From UBA12014 sp029248335 (lineage in GTDB: Bacteria; Planctomycetota; Phycisphaerae; Phycisphaerales; SM1A02): DNA of 64,000 nt. The DNA lies in assembly GCA_029248335.1 (NCBI GenBank), contig JAQWJM010000127.1, positions 1-64,000 of the forward strand, written 5' to 3'. This document shows, one piece after another, positions 7,905-15,783 of this stretch; position 1 is the stretch's first letter; each line of letters opens with the position of its first letter. Below the pieces are notes generated by a model. The model was not told the origin of the DNA and did no database searches. It saw only the letters and a list, made by a program, of their open reading frames with translations. The translations under genes and the position numbers were made by a program.

Positions 7905-8641
7905 CGTCCATCCTCCATCTCGGCGGACACCACGCCCGCGACGCTCCGGGTCTCGCGAATGTCGGCCTCGGGGTCGATTTCGAAGAGGATCCGGTACTCC
8001 CGCATCGGGCGACCGTCGATCTCCTTCTCCTGGGTGTGGTCGAGTCTGACTCGACGGAAGATCTCGACCTTCACCAACGCGTCGATGAATCGCGAGACCT
8101 CGTCGAGCGACGGCGCGAGTCCTTCGAGCGTCACCCGGGACGCCCATCGCCGCGGCTCGGGACGGATCTCTTCCGCCACCGCATCCGCGTCGGTCGAACG
8201 CTGCTTGCGGCCCGATCCCAGGGTCGCCACCGCGGAGGGCTTCGGCCGCGCGGGCTTGATCTCGTCGGTTTCGAGCCCCACCCGCATCAGACTGAGCTCG
8301 GCGGGCATCTGCCGGACGAGTTCCGCGAGCAGGTTGGAACGCGGCACGGTGTCCACGAGACCGACCGCGACATGGGCCTTGTCGACCATGCGACTGACCC
8401 GCATCTCGTAGGCGTCCATCTCGGCGATCCGGTCGGCGGCCGCGACGAAACGCTGGTTGACCGCGGCCCGTGCCGAGCGAACCCCGGTCCAGTTCCGCTG
8501 GGTCACCACGAAGGCGGTCGTCACCCCGAACATCACGAGCACGAAGAGCGTGACCGCGAGCACGGTCATGCGTCGCTCCGCCCGTTTCGCGACGTAGTCG
8601 TCGGGAAGGAAACCGGAATTGAAGTCCTTGTTCTCAGTCAT
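7901..8641 (-). CDS. pilN: PilN-like inner-membrane assembly protein
   Basis: A 246-residue bitopic protein: 23 cytoplasmic residues including the FLPDDY motif, which corresponds to the segment by which PilN docks on PilM, one membrane helix (about 25-46), a coiled-coil stretch and a ferredoxin-like C-terminal domain (TLEGLAPSLDEVSRFIDALV). A charged insertion near residues 125-160 is longer than usual. Gene order pilM-pilN-pilO and overlapping ends support the call. Confidence 0.85.
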   Translation of the reverse strand: MTENKDFNSGFLPDDYVAKRAERRMTVLAVTLFVLVMFGVTTAFVVTQRNWTGVRSARAAVNQRFVAAADRIAEMDAYEMRVSRMVDKAHVAVGLVDTVPRSNLLAELVRQMPAELSLMRVGLETDEIKPARPKPSAVATLGSGRKQRSTDADAVAEEIRPEPRRWASRVTLEGLAPSLDEVSRFIDALVKVEIFRRVRLDHTQEKEIDGRPMREYRILFEIDPEADIRETRSVAGVVSAEMEDGR

Positions 8642-8656
8642 GACGTCTCCAGCCGA

Positions 8657-9889
8657 TCAGGCGGCGGCTCCCATGGCGCACAATCCGCACGCGACGACCC
8701 ATTCGGGATGTTCCCGACCGGGCTCGAGCGGGCCGACTCCGGTCGGCGTCTGGTCCAGCAGTCTGCGAACGGGGTCACCCACGCTCGTCTTGATCCCGAG
8801 TCGACGCGCGAGGTGGCCGGCGAAGCGTCGACTGTGCGATTCACCCCCCAGCATCACCATCCGGTCGATCGGGCCGCCCAACGACGCCTGCGCGTACCGG
8901 GCGCACATCGAGAGTTCGTCCGCGATGGTCTCGTGCACTTCGATGAAGTCCGGCTGCGGGCAGGCGGTGTTCACGCCGGCGAGCGTCGGTGCCGGCTCGC
9001 CCGTGCGGCGATCCTCGGCGAGCGCGGCCGCGGGCGTCTGATCGAATTCGGTGCGATTCCGGTCGGCGTCGGCCTTCGCCATGCCGGCCCGGAGCATGAC
9101 CGAACCGGCTCCGGGATCGTTCGTCGCGGATGCGGCGATCGGTCGCGGAGCGACGGTCGTCGCCTCGACCTGCCGGCGACGAACACGGGCGTCGGTGGTG
9201 GTGCAACCCCAGGCGGTCGCGGCGATCTCGTCGAACTGACGACCGCCGACGTGGATGATCCGAGCGAAGACGAGCTCGCCGCCTCGGGCGACCGCCACCT
9301 TCACGGCGCCCCAGCCGGCGTCGACGTACATCGTGCTGACGGAGCGATCCTCGTCGCGTCGGTGAAGATGATCGAAGGCGTGAAGCATCGGGACCTGGTC
9401 GGGCTGGACCGCCACGAGGTCGTGGCGGCACCGCTTGAAGAGGTCGACGTGACGCATCACGTCGTCACGCGCGATCGCGAGGACCACGCGGTCCCGTTCA
9501 CTTCCGGGAATCGGGAAGGACCGTGCGACGACGGCCTTGGGAAGGCAGTTCATCCGCCCCGCCACCTCCGCCGCGACCTGGTCGTCGGCGGAGAGCGGAC
9601 TGGACTCGTCGATCCTGGTCTGTTGAACGATGAAGTGGGAGCTCGCGGGTGAACAGATCACCCGCTTGCCTTCGAACGAATGCTGACGAAGGACGCCCGG
9701 GAGTTCCTCGGCGAGGAACGCGAAGCGACGATCGACGTTGCCCCGAGCCTCGTCCGGGATCTCGATCTCGGCCGCGGCCACGATCGAGGGAACGTCGCCG
9801 TCGGCGACTTGAAGCAGCTTCACCGACGCGGCACCGAAATCGGCGACCACCGGTGAGACCGTCTTCGAAAACATCCTCCGAATGCGCAT
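8657..9889 (-). CDS. pilM: PilM-like actin-fold ATPase
   Basis: A 410-residue cytoplasmic protein of the FtsA/actin-like PilM family. VVADFGAASVKLLQ near residues 14-27 is the phosphate-1 loop, YVDAGWGAVKVAVA in the middle is phosphate-2, and MVMLGGESHSR near the C-terminus is the adenosine motif. A poorly conserved insert of about 70 residues interrupts the domain. It binds the N-terminal tail of PilN and is the first gene of the pilus operon. Several ATGs cluster at the start. I chose the one at 9887-9889 (MRIRRMFSK), which sits nine bases from GGAG. The 190 bases upstream contain only a 9-bp repeat array. Confidence 0.85.
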   Translation of the reverse strand: MRIRRMFSKTVSPVVADFGAASVKLLQVADGDVPSIVAAAEIEIPDEARGNVDRRFAFLAEELPGVLRQHSFEGKRVICSPASSHFIVQQTRIDESSPLSADDQVAAEVAGRMNCLPKAVVARSFPIPGSERDRVVLAIARDDVMRHVDLFKRCRHDLVAVQPDQVPMLHAFDHLHRRDEDRSVSTMYVDAGWGAVKVAVARGGELVFARIIHVGGRQFDEIAATAWGCTTTDARVRRRQVEATTVAPRPIAASATNDPGAGSVMLRAGMAKADADRNRTEFDQTPAAALAEDRRTGEPAPTLAGVNTACPQPDFIEVHETIADELSMCARYAQASLGGPIDRMVMLGGESHSRRFAGHLARRLGIKTSVGDPVRRLLDQTPTGVGPLEPGREHPEWVVACGLCAMGAAA

Positions 9890-10041
9890 GTGATGCATCT
9901 CCAGGAACGTGGAGGAACATCCACGAGCCAGAAATGGCATCGGCCCTTCCGGGCGGCCTGTTGAGCAGGGCCCGAACGGTTGATGGAACACGCCGAGTGG
10001 AGTGAGGTCGGTGATCCGACCTGTGCCGCAGGGTCCGGGAA

Positions 10042-10092
10042 CCGAGCAGGCCGAGCGACTCGAGCAGTCCGAGCAGGCCGATCAGTCCGAGG
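10042..10092. repeat. Short tandem array with 9-bp periodicity
   Basis: About five degenerate copies of a nine-base unit like CCGAGCAGG / CCGATCAGT / CCGAGCGAC in tandem, spanning the mqnB stop codon (10082-10084). A similar nine-base array occurs at 60410-60474. Confidence 0.7.
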
Positions 10093-10741
10093 CGATCGCC
10101 TCCGCCACCGTCACGAGGGTCGAGAACGCCTTGCCGAGGTCCCAGACCTGCCCCGGGCGGTCGCCCGTCCCGTTGGAGATCACTCGGACCTCCACGGCAC
10201 GTGCTCCCAGCAGTCCAGCCGCCTGCAGCACCCCCACCCCCTCCATCGCCTCCGCGATCGCCCCCGTCCGCGTCGCCAGCTCGGCCGCGGCGGCGTCGGT
10301 GCCGGAACAGGTCCCGACCGTGGCGATCGGGCCGACGACTCCATCCGGCAGTCGTGACGCGAGGTGTCGGACGAGGCCGGCGTCCGCGTTGACGGCATCT
10401 CCGTCCATGAATCCCGCCAGTGGAAACCCCATCTCCGCGATCGACTGGAATCCCGTCGGCGTGCGGATGCCCTCGTCCGCGGCGATCGCGCGGTCGCCGA
10501 TCACGACACCCCCGATCGACATCACATCGACTCCGGGCAGCGCGCCCGCGATGCCGGAGGCGATCACGAGCGGAGGTGATTCGAAGCCCTGGATCGCGAG
10601 CGTCGTCGCGATCGCCGCGTTCACCCGGCCGACGCCCGACACCACGGTTCGAAGGCCGGCTTCGCGAAACGGCGCAGCCTCGCGTTCGGTGGCGACGACG
10701 ATGAGACAGTGGGTTGAATCGATCACGACGGTCGGATCCAT
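10082..10741 (-). CDS. mqnB: Futalosine hydrolase
   Basis: A 219-residue nucleoside-phosphorylase-fold enzyme, MqnB type, which removes the base from futalosine in the alternative menaquinone pathway. Visible features are the GVGRVNAA turn near residues 36-43, the IASGIAGAL loop, the EAMEG motif that contacts the ribose, and SNGTGDRPGQVWDLGKAF near the C-terminus with the catalytic Asp. The last motif separates this family from MTA/SAH nucleosidase. No other mqn gene is in the window. Its start overlaps the DUF1080 gene by 19 bases, so it is the last member of the long minus-strand run. Confidence 0.88.
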   Translation of the reverse strand: MDPTVVIDSTHCLIVVATEREAAPFREAGLRTVVSGVGRVNAAIATTLAIQGFESPPLVIASGIAGALPGVDVMSIGGVVIGDRAIAADEGIRTPTGFQSIAEMGFPLAGFMDGDAVNADAGLVRHLASRLPDGVVGPIATVGTCSGTDAAAAELATRTGAIAEAMEGVGVLQAAGLLGARAVEVRVISNGTGDRPGQVWDLGKAFSTLVTVAEAIASD

Positions 10742-11532
10742 ATGTTCCGGAAGTAGACCGGCAGGTCACAACCCTCGAAGACGATGCGACTCGATTCGGA
10801 CGAAGGCGTCTCCTCGTCGTCGTCGCGCTCCAGCGACACGTTGTTCTGGACCATCACGCCGTTCACCATCATGGTGATTCGAGCCGGCTCCGTGATCACG
10901 CCGTCCTCGATTCGGGGCCCTCGAAAGTAGACGTCGACCGGCTGCCATCCCGGCGCCGGAAGCGCCGCATTGACCACCGGCGTGGCGTGCTCCAGCACCG
11001 ATCCGGTCCCCGACGATCGGGCCGGCCGGCCGTAGTCGTTGCGAAACTCGAGTCGATACCGATCATGAAGACGGATCCGGGTGGCGGCCGCATGCACGCC
11101 GATCCGCCCGGGCGTCCGGGGAAGCGAGTACTCGAAGTGGAGTTGGAAGTCCCGATAGGATCCGGCGGTCTCGATGTCGCGCGGTCCCGCGAGCAGGTTC
11201 CCCTTCTCGTCGACCCGCCATCCTTCGAGGTCCTCCGCCACCTTCACGCCGCGCCACCCCTTCAGGCCGAGACCGGGGATCAGGAGGATCCGGGACTTGC
11301 CGTCGAATCCGGGAGGCGGCGCATCGAGCGTCGACAGCACGGCGGTCACTCCGGTGCGCGATGCCACCGCCGGTGGACTTCGTACACCATCGTTCGAGTC
11401 GTCGTCGTTCGCATCGATCGCCGGTTGCGTCACGAGATCCTCGCCCGACCGCGCGGAGGGCGGCCCCGACTGCTGGCACGCCGACGTCGCGAGACCGACG
11501 AGCAGAGTCCCGATGATGCACGTGGTGATCAT
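10723..11532 (-). CDS. DUF1080 (3-keto-disaccharide hydrolase type) lipoprotein
   Basis: A 269-residue lipoprotein with signal peptide and lipobox TSAC at residues 16-19, then about 70 residues of low-complexity tether. Residues 95-268 form the jelly-roll DUF1080 domain: GLGLKGWRGVK, the DIETAGSYRDFQLHFEY strand pair, HDRYRLEFRNDYG and PVYFRNIWIRP at the end. The domain is very common in planctomycetes, and some members hydrolyse 3-keto-glycosides outside the cytoplasm. Activity here is family inference. Its ATG overlaps the hisS stop (ATGA at 11529-11532). Confidence 0.85.
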   Translation of the reverse strand: MITTCIIGTLLVGLATSACQQSGPPSARSGEDLVTQPAIDANDDDSNDGVRSPPAVASRTGVTAVLSTLDAPPPGFDGKSRILLIPGLGLKGWRGVKVAEDLEGWRVDEKGNLLAGPRDIETAGSYRDFQLHFEYSLPRTPGRIGVHAAATRIRLHDRYRLEFRNDYGRPARSSGTGSVLEHATPVVNAALPAPGWQPVDVYFRGPRIEDGVITEPARITMMVNGVMVQNNVSLERDDDEETPSSESSRIVFEGCDLPVYFRNIWIRPS

Positions 11533-12842
11533 CCGGCGTCTCCATCCGTGAACATCGTGACCAGCGATTCGACCGGGACGGACTCCTGGCCTCCGCCTCG
11601 AAGATCCTTGACCACCACCTGCCCGTCCTCGAGTTCCCGTCCCACGATCACCGCATGACCGGCACCGGCTCGACTCGCCTCGGACATCAGTTTCCCGACG
11701 TTGCGCGTCGCACGATAGCTCCGACGCGCGTGGACGCCGGCATGCCGGAGCGACGCGAGGATCCGAGCCGCCGGACGTTCCGCAGCATCGTCGGCCACCA
11801 CGACGAAGATCGACGGGCGAGGCGGCTCGATGCCTTCGAGCAGGCCGCGATCCCGCAGCACGAGCCCCAGCACCACGTCACCCATGCCGAATCCGACCGC
11901 ACTGGTCGGGGGACCGCCCATCAGCTCCACCAGTCCGTCGTACCGCCCGCCACCGGCGATCGCGCGTTCTCCACCGCCGGTCTCGTGGACCTCGAAGACG
12001 GTGCCCGTGTAGTAGGCGAGCCCGCGAACGATGCCGAGATCCCACTCGCACCAGTCCGAGACGCCCGCATCCTCGAGCGCTTCGCGCAACGCGACCATCG
12101 GTTCGAACGCCGCGACCGGCACCCCGGTCTCCGCGGCGATCTCCGCGAGATCGACCGTGATCGGTCTCCGAATCCGGGCGAGCCGGTCGAACGCCGCGAG
12201 TCCGTCCGCATCGAGCCCGAGATCGCCGGCCTTCTTCGCGAAGTCCTCGGGCGGGAGCTTGTCTCGGCGGTCGAGCAGCTGGAACGCCGCGTGCATCGAA
12301 TCACGTCCGACCCCGAGCGCCTCGAGCGCCGACGCGACCGAGTCCCGGTGGCTCAGTCGAACCGTCGCGACGTCGGGGCGAAGCCCGAGACCGTCGAGCG
12401 CCGTCAGCCCCGTCGAAAGGACCTCCGCATCGGCGGACGGATCGTCGAGGCCGAGCATGTCCACGTTCCACTGGAAGAACTCACGGAGTCTTCCGCGTTG
12501 CGGGCGTTCCGCCCGGAAGTGGGACGGGAGCGCGAACCACTTGACCGGTCGGGGCAGGCTGCCGCCACGGGCCGCGACCATCCTTGCCAGGGTCGGCGTG
12601 AACTCGGGGCGAAGGGCGTAGTCGTCGGTGCCACCCGACCGGCGGAACGAGAAGAGTTCGCTCACGATGCCGTCACCGCTCTTCACGGTGTACAGACCGA
12701 GGTGCTCGAAGGTGGGCCCTTCGATCTCCTCGAAACCGTGTCCGATCGAAGCACCGCGCCAGGCCGCTTCGATGTGACGGCGAACCGCCATGTCCTCGGG
12801 GTAGAAGTCGCGCGTGCCCTTGGGGGCCTTGAAGGTCGGCAT
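11529..12842 (-). CDS. hisS: Histidine--tRNA ligase
   Basis: A 437-residue class II synthetase charging tRNA-His. The start MPTFKAPKGTRDFYPED at 12842 is the conserved HisS N-terminus; the longer open frame has no support. Motif 2 reads FRAERPQRGRLREF near residue 105. The histidine-binding GLAYYTGTVFEV loop lies near 255, followed by GGGRYDGLV and motif 3 GFGMGDVVLGL. The C-terminal anticodon domain (about 330-437) is complete. No paralogue such as HisZ is seen. The gene sits inside a run otherwise dealing with sugar uptake, with short spacing on both sides. Confidence 0.96.
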   Translation of the reverse strand: MPTFKAPKGTRDFYPEDMAVRRHIEAAWRGASIGHGFEEIEGPTFEHLGLYTVKSGDGIVSELFSFRRSGGTDDYALRPEFTPTLARMVAARGGSLPRPVKWFALPSHFRAERPQRGRLREFFQWNVDMLGLDDPSADAEVLSTGLTALDGLGLRPDVATVRLSHRDSVASALEALGVGRDSMHAAFQLLDRRDKLPPEDFAKKAGDLGLDADGLAAFDRLARIRRPITVDLAEIAAETGVPVAAFEPMVALREALEDAGVSDWCEWDLGIVRGLAYYTGTVFEVHETGGGERAIAGGGRYDGLVELMGGPPTSAVGFGMGDVVLGLVLRDRGLLEGIEPPRPSIFVVVADDAAERPAARILASLRHAGVHARRSYRATRNVGKLMSEASRAGAGHAVIVGRELEDGQVVVKDLRGGGQESVPVESLVTMFTDGDAG

Positions 12843-12927
12843 GGTCTCGGCCTGTCGTGGGAGGACGGAGGCACGGCTCGGCGTGCGGCGGTTCGGAGTC
12901 CGATGGTCCCCGGTCACCGGCACGAGG

Positions 12928-13620
12928 TCAACACGCCCCCCGGGGTTCGTTCCCGTGGAACCCGCACTCGGGGCACCGGATCCGGAGCCCCGGATAGCCG
13001 CAGGCCGGACAACGGCCCGCCCGACGTCTCAGACGACCGCGCACCCACCGCGCGGCGGCGGTCACCCGGCCAATGCCTCCGAGGATCGCCGCCATCACGA
13101 TCGAATCGAGGATCAGTCCACCCATGATCGGCCGGATCGGGATGAAGCGGGCTCCACGCTCGAACTCGATCGGCACCAGTCCCTCGTCGACCATCTCCGG
13201 TGAGGACGGAGGACTCGTCGCCCGCATCAGAAACCAGCTGACGCCCTCCAGGCAGTGCGCCGGCCATCCCGCTCGAATCCATTCGGCCCGCGCGACGTCG
13301 GGCTGCCCCGTCTCCAGCGAGATCGCCCGCGCCTCGAAGGTGATCACCTCCAGCCCGGGATCGAGGCGTCGGCGACGCGGATCGATCAGCGTCCAGTCGA
13401 GATCGCGACCGACCGGCGTCGATTCGTTCCACCACCGCAGGTCGTCCGCAGTGGTCGCGGCCAGATGAAGGGTCCCCGTCTCCGTCGAACTCGTCGATGC
13501 CGCGAGCACGGCGATGCCCGACGAGACGATGCCACCGGCCAGCAGGAGCGCGACGAGTCGCAGCATGCTCGTTCGACGACGGCGGCTGCTTCTTCCGCCG
13601 CCTTCCAGCCGCTCGGTCAC
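12928..13620 (-). CDS. Membrane protein with C-terminal zinc ribbon
   Basis: About 230 residues. An Arg-rich N-terminus precedes a membrane helix (LRLVALLLAGGIVSSGIAVLAA). A second hydrophobic segment lies near residues 165-190 (GGLILDSIVMAAILGGI), followed by an Arg-rich linker. The protein ends in a two-knuckle zinc ribbon, CPACGY...CPECGF. This arrangement is common in Phycisphaerae, but its function is unknown. The start is taken as GTG at 13618-13620, overlapping the galM stop in a GTGA junction like that at 56105-56108; an ATG 18 codons in is the alternative. A rival reading frame over the same bases (12914-13717) was rejected because it lacks these features. Confidence 0.7.
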   Translation of the reverse strand: MTERLEGGGRSSRRRRTSMLRLVALLLAGGIVSSGIAVLAASTSSTETGTLHLAATTADDLRWWNESTPVGRDLDWTLIDPRRRRLDPGLEVITFEARAISLETGQPDVARAEWIRAGWPAHCLEGVSWFLMRATSPPSSPEMVDEGLVPIEFERGARFIPIRPIMGGLILDSIVMAAILGGIGRVTAAARWVRGRLRRRAGRCPACGYPGLRIRCPECGFHGNEPRGAC

Positions 13621-14747
13621 CTCGTGGTGAACCGGTGGACCATGATGTGCCGGTAGGTCCCATCGGGCTGGAGGACCACGTCGGGCCACTCGGGTTCACC
13701 CTGGTGGTTGATCGCATCGGGCCAGGCCTGGGTCTCCAGGCAGACGCCGTCGTTCCGCTCGTAGATCGCCCCGGACTTGCCGACCATGCCGTCCAGGAAG
13801 TTGCCGGTGTAGAACTGGAGTCCGGGCTGGTCCGAAGCGATGGTCATGGTGATCCCGGTCCCCGGATCACCGAGCATCACGACGTCGCGGAATTCACCGG
13901 GATCGCCGTCGAGGCAGAAGTTGTGATCGAATCCGCCGGGGCCGTCGTCCGTCGCCGGGAAGGCGCCGATGTCCCTACCGATCGGCTTCGCCACCCGGAA
14001 GTCGAGGGCCGTGCCCTCCACGGCGGCGAGTTCACCGGTCGGGATCATCGTCTCGTCGACCGGCGTGTAACGGCGCGCTCCGACGACCAGGAGATGGTCG
14101 AGGATGTTCCCCGAGTCGTGGCCACCGAGGTTCCAGTAGGTGTGATGCACGAGATTGCAGGGCGTGGCCGCATCCGCGGTCGCGGTCATCTCGACGATCA
14201 GTTCGTTCTTCTCGGTGAGGAGATAGACGACCTCGGCCGCGAGCGTGCCGGGGTATCCCTCCTCGCCGTCCGGACTGGTCCGTGTGAACCGGATCCCCGG
14301 CCCCTTCGTCGTGAAGATCTCGGTCGCGTCCCAGACATGCTTGTCGAAACCGCGATCGCCGCCGTGCAGGTGGTTCGGTGCGTTGTTCCGGGCGAGCTCG
14401 TAGGTCTCGCCGTCGAGCTCGAAGGTGCCGCCGGCGATCCGGTTGCCGACCCGCCCCACCGAGCAACCGAAGTAGTGGCTCTTCTCGGGGTACTCCTCGG
14501 CGGTGTCGAAACCGAGCACCACGTCGACGTTCCGTCCGTTCCGGTCGGGGACCCGGACGCTGGTGACCATCGCGCCGTAGTCGCTGAGGTCGACCTCCAT
14601 CCCCTGCTCGTTCCGCAGGGTGTACCGACGGACGGTGTCGCCATCGACGGCGCCCCACGACGTGGTCTCGACGCGGGCCGTGTTCACCGAGCATCCTCCG
14701 GCGGCGGCGAACAGACAGACGAGAACGGCGAACGGGACGTGACGCAT
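13617..14747 (-). CDS. galM: Aldose 1-epimerase (mutarotase) with lipoprotein signal
   Basis: A 376-residue galactose-mutarotase-fold enzyme that interconverts alpha and beta anomers of aldoses. Residues 1-19 are a signal with lipobox AGGC, so it should be anchored outside the cytoplasm, unlike the usual cytoplasmic GalM. Conserved features are GRVGNRIAGGTF, NNAPNHLHGGDRGFDK with one catalytic His, NLVHHTYWNLGG with the second, FDHNFCL, and GLQFYTGNF with YERNDGVCLETQAWPDA containing the catalytic Glu. It follows the sugar permease gene by about 50 bases, which fits presentation of the right anomer to the transporter. Confidence 0.92.
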   Translation of the reverse strand: MRHVPFAVLVCLFAAAGGCSVNTARVETTSWGAVDGDTVRRYTLRNEQGMEVDLSDYGAMVTSVRVPDRNGRNVDVVLGFDTAEEYPEKSHYFGCSVGRVGNRIAGGTFELDGETYELARNNAPNHLHGGDRGFDKHVWDATEIFTTKGPGIRFTRTSPDGEEGYPGTLAAEVVYLLTEKNELIVEMTATADAATPCNLVHHTYWNLGGHDSGNILDHLLVVGARRYTPVDETMIPTGELAAVEGTALDFRVAKPIGRDIGAFPATDDGPGGFDHNFCLDGDPGEFRDVVMLGDPGTGITMTIASDQPGLQFYTGNFLDGMVGKSGAIYERNDGVCLETQAWPDAINHQGEPEWPDVVLQPDGTYRHIMVHRFTTR

Positions 14748-14796
14748 GGACGAATCTCCGGTGTTGAGGAGTCCGGATGGTATCGGTTCGGTCGAT

Positions 14797-15783
14797 TCAA
14801 GGCGATCCCGCCCGTCTCCGGAGCACGAACCTTCGGAATCCCTCGTCCGAGACCGCCCCCGCGATGATCACCGCGCCGATGACCGCGTACTGGATGTTGT
14901 CGGGGATCCAGTCGATCAGGGTGATCGCGTTCTGCAGCACCTGCATCAACGCGGCCCCGATGATCACGCCGATCACCGACCCCTCCCCACCTCGAAGACT
15001 GCAGCCGCCGAGCACCGCGGCGGCGATCGCGAAGAGCTCGTAGAAGTTGCCGAAGTCCGCCGGCTGGGCGCTGCCGACGTCGAGGATGAAGAGCATTCCC
15101 CCGAGGCCCGCGAGGCCCGCGCAGATCACGTAGGCCAGCACGACGTAGCGATCGGTCCGGACCCCGCCGTGCCGGGCGGCGGACGCGTTGCGTCCGGTCG
15201 CGAGCAGATGCCGTCCCCAGACCGTGAACCGCAGGAAGACGATCGCGAGGGTCGCGATCACCACCAGGATCAGGAGCGTCGAGGGGATCGCGAAGCCGTC
15301 CAGCCCGGGAACCTCGAACCGCGTCTTCACGATGCTTCGCAGGCCCTTGTAGCCGTTCTGAAACCCGACGGTCTGGTCGCCGGTGATGCCGCGGGCCAGA
15401 CCCCGGTAGATGAGGAGTCCGCACAGCGTGACGATGAACGGCTGCAGACGCACCCGCTGCACCAGCATTCCGTGACAGAGCCCGAGGACGAGGCCCAGCA
15501 GCAGCACGCCGGGGACGGCGAACCAGATCGGCACGCCGTGTTCGACGAGCAACCAGGGAAGCAGGCAGCCGACCAGCGCGACCACCGATCCGATCGAGAG
15601 ATCGATCCCCCCCACGATGATCACGAACGCCGCGCCGATCGAGATCACGCCGAAGAGGGACGTTCGTCGCAGCAGGTTCTCCACGTTGTACGCGGTCAGG
15701 AAGTACGGCGTCAGCGCCGAGGTCGCGATGCAGGTCGCGACCAGCAGGCTGAACACTCCGAGAATCTTCCTGGCGCTCTTCAC
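14797..15783 (-). CDS. Sugar ABC transporter permease (RbsC/MglC type)
   Basis: A 328-residue integral membrane protein with about 8-10 hydrophobic segments. It carries the family hallmark GGIDLSIGSVVAL near residues 59-71 and the cytoplasmic loop ATGRNASAARHGGV with the ATPase contact. It is the translocation pore for a monosaccharide brought by the binding lipoprotein. The start overlaps the ATPase stop by four bases (15780-15783). The sugar cannot be read from the sequence. Confidence 0.93.
   Translation of the reverse strand: MKSARKILGVFSLLVATCIATSALTPYFLTAYNVENLLRRTSLFGVISIGAAFVIIVGGIDLSIGSVVALVGCLLPWLLVEHGVPIWFAVPGVLLLGLVLGLCHGMLVQRVRLQPFIVTLCGLLIYRGLARGITGDQTVGFQNGYKGLRSIVKTRFEVPGLDGFAIPSTLLILVVIATLAIVFLRFTVWGRHLLATGRNASAARHGGVRTDRYVVLAYVICAGLAGLGGMLFILDVGSAQPADFGNFYELFAIAAAVLGGCSLRGGEGSVIGVIIGAALMQVLQNAITLIDWIPDNIQYAVIGAVIIAGAVSDEGFRRFVLRRRAGSP

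Noticed and set aside
9498..10769. 423-codon minus-strand frame between pilM and mqnB
   Set aside because: It runs out of frame through both genes and encodes Arg-rich low-complexity sequence.
12914..13717. Alternative frame over the zinc-ribbon membrane protein gene
   Set aside because: The other frame has a membrane helix and a two-knuckle zinc ribbon; this one has neither.
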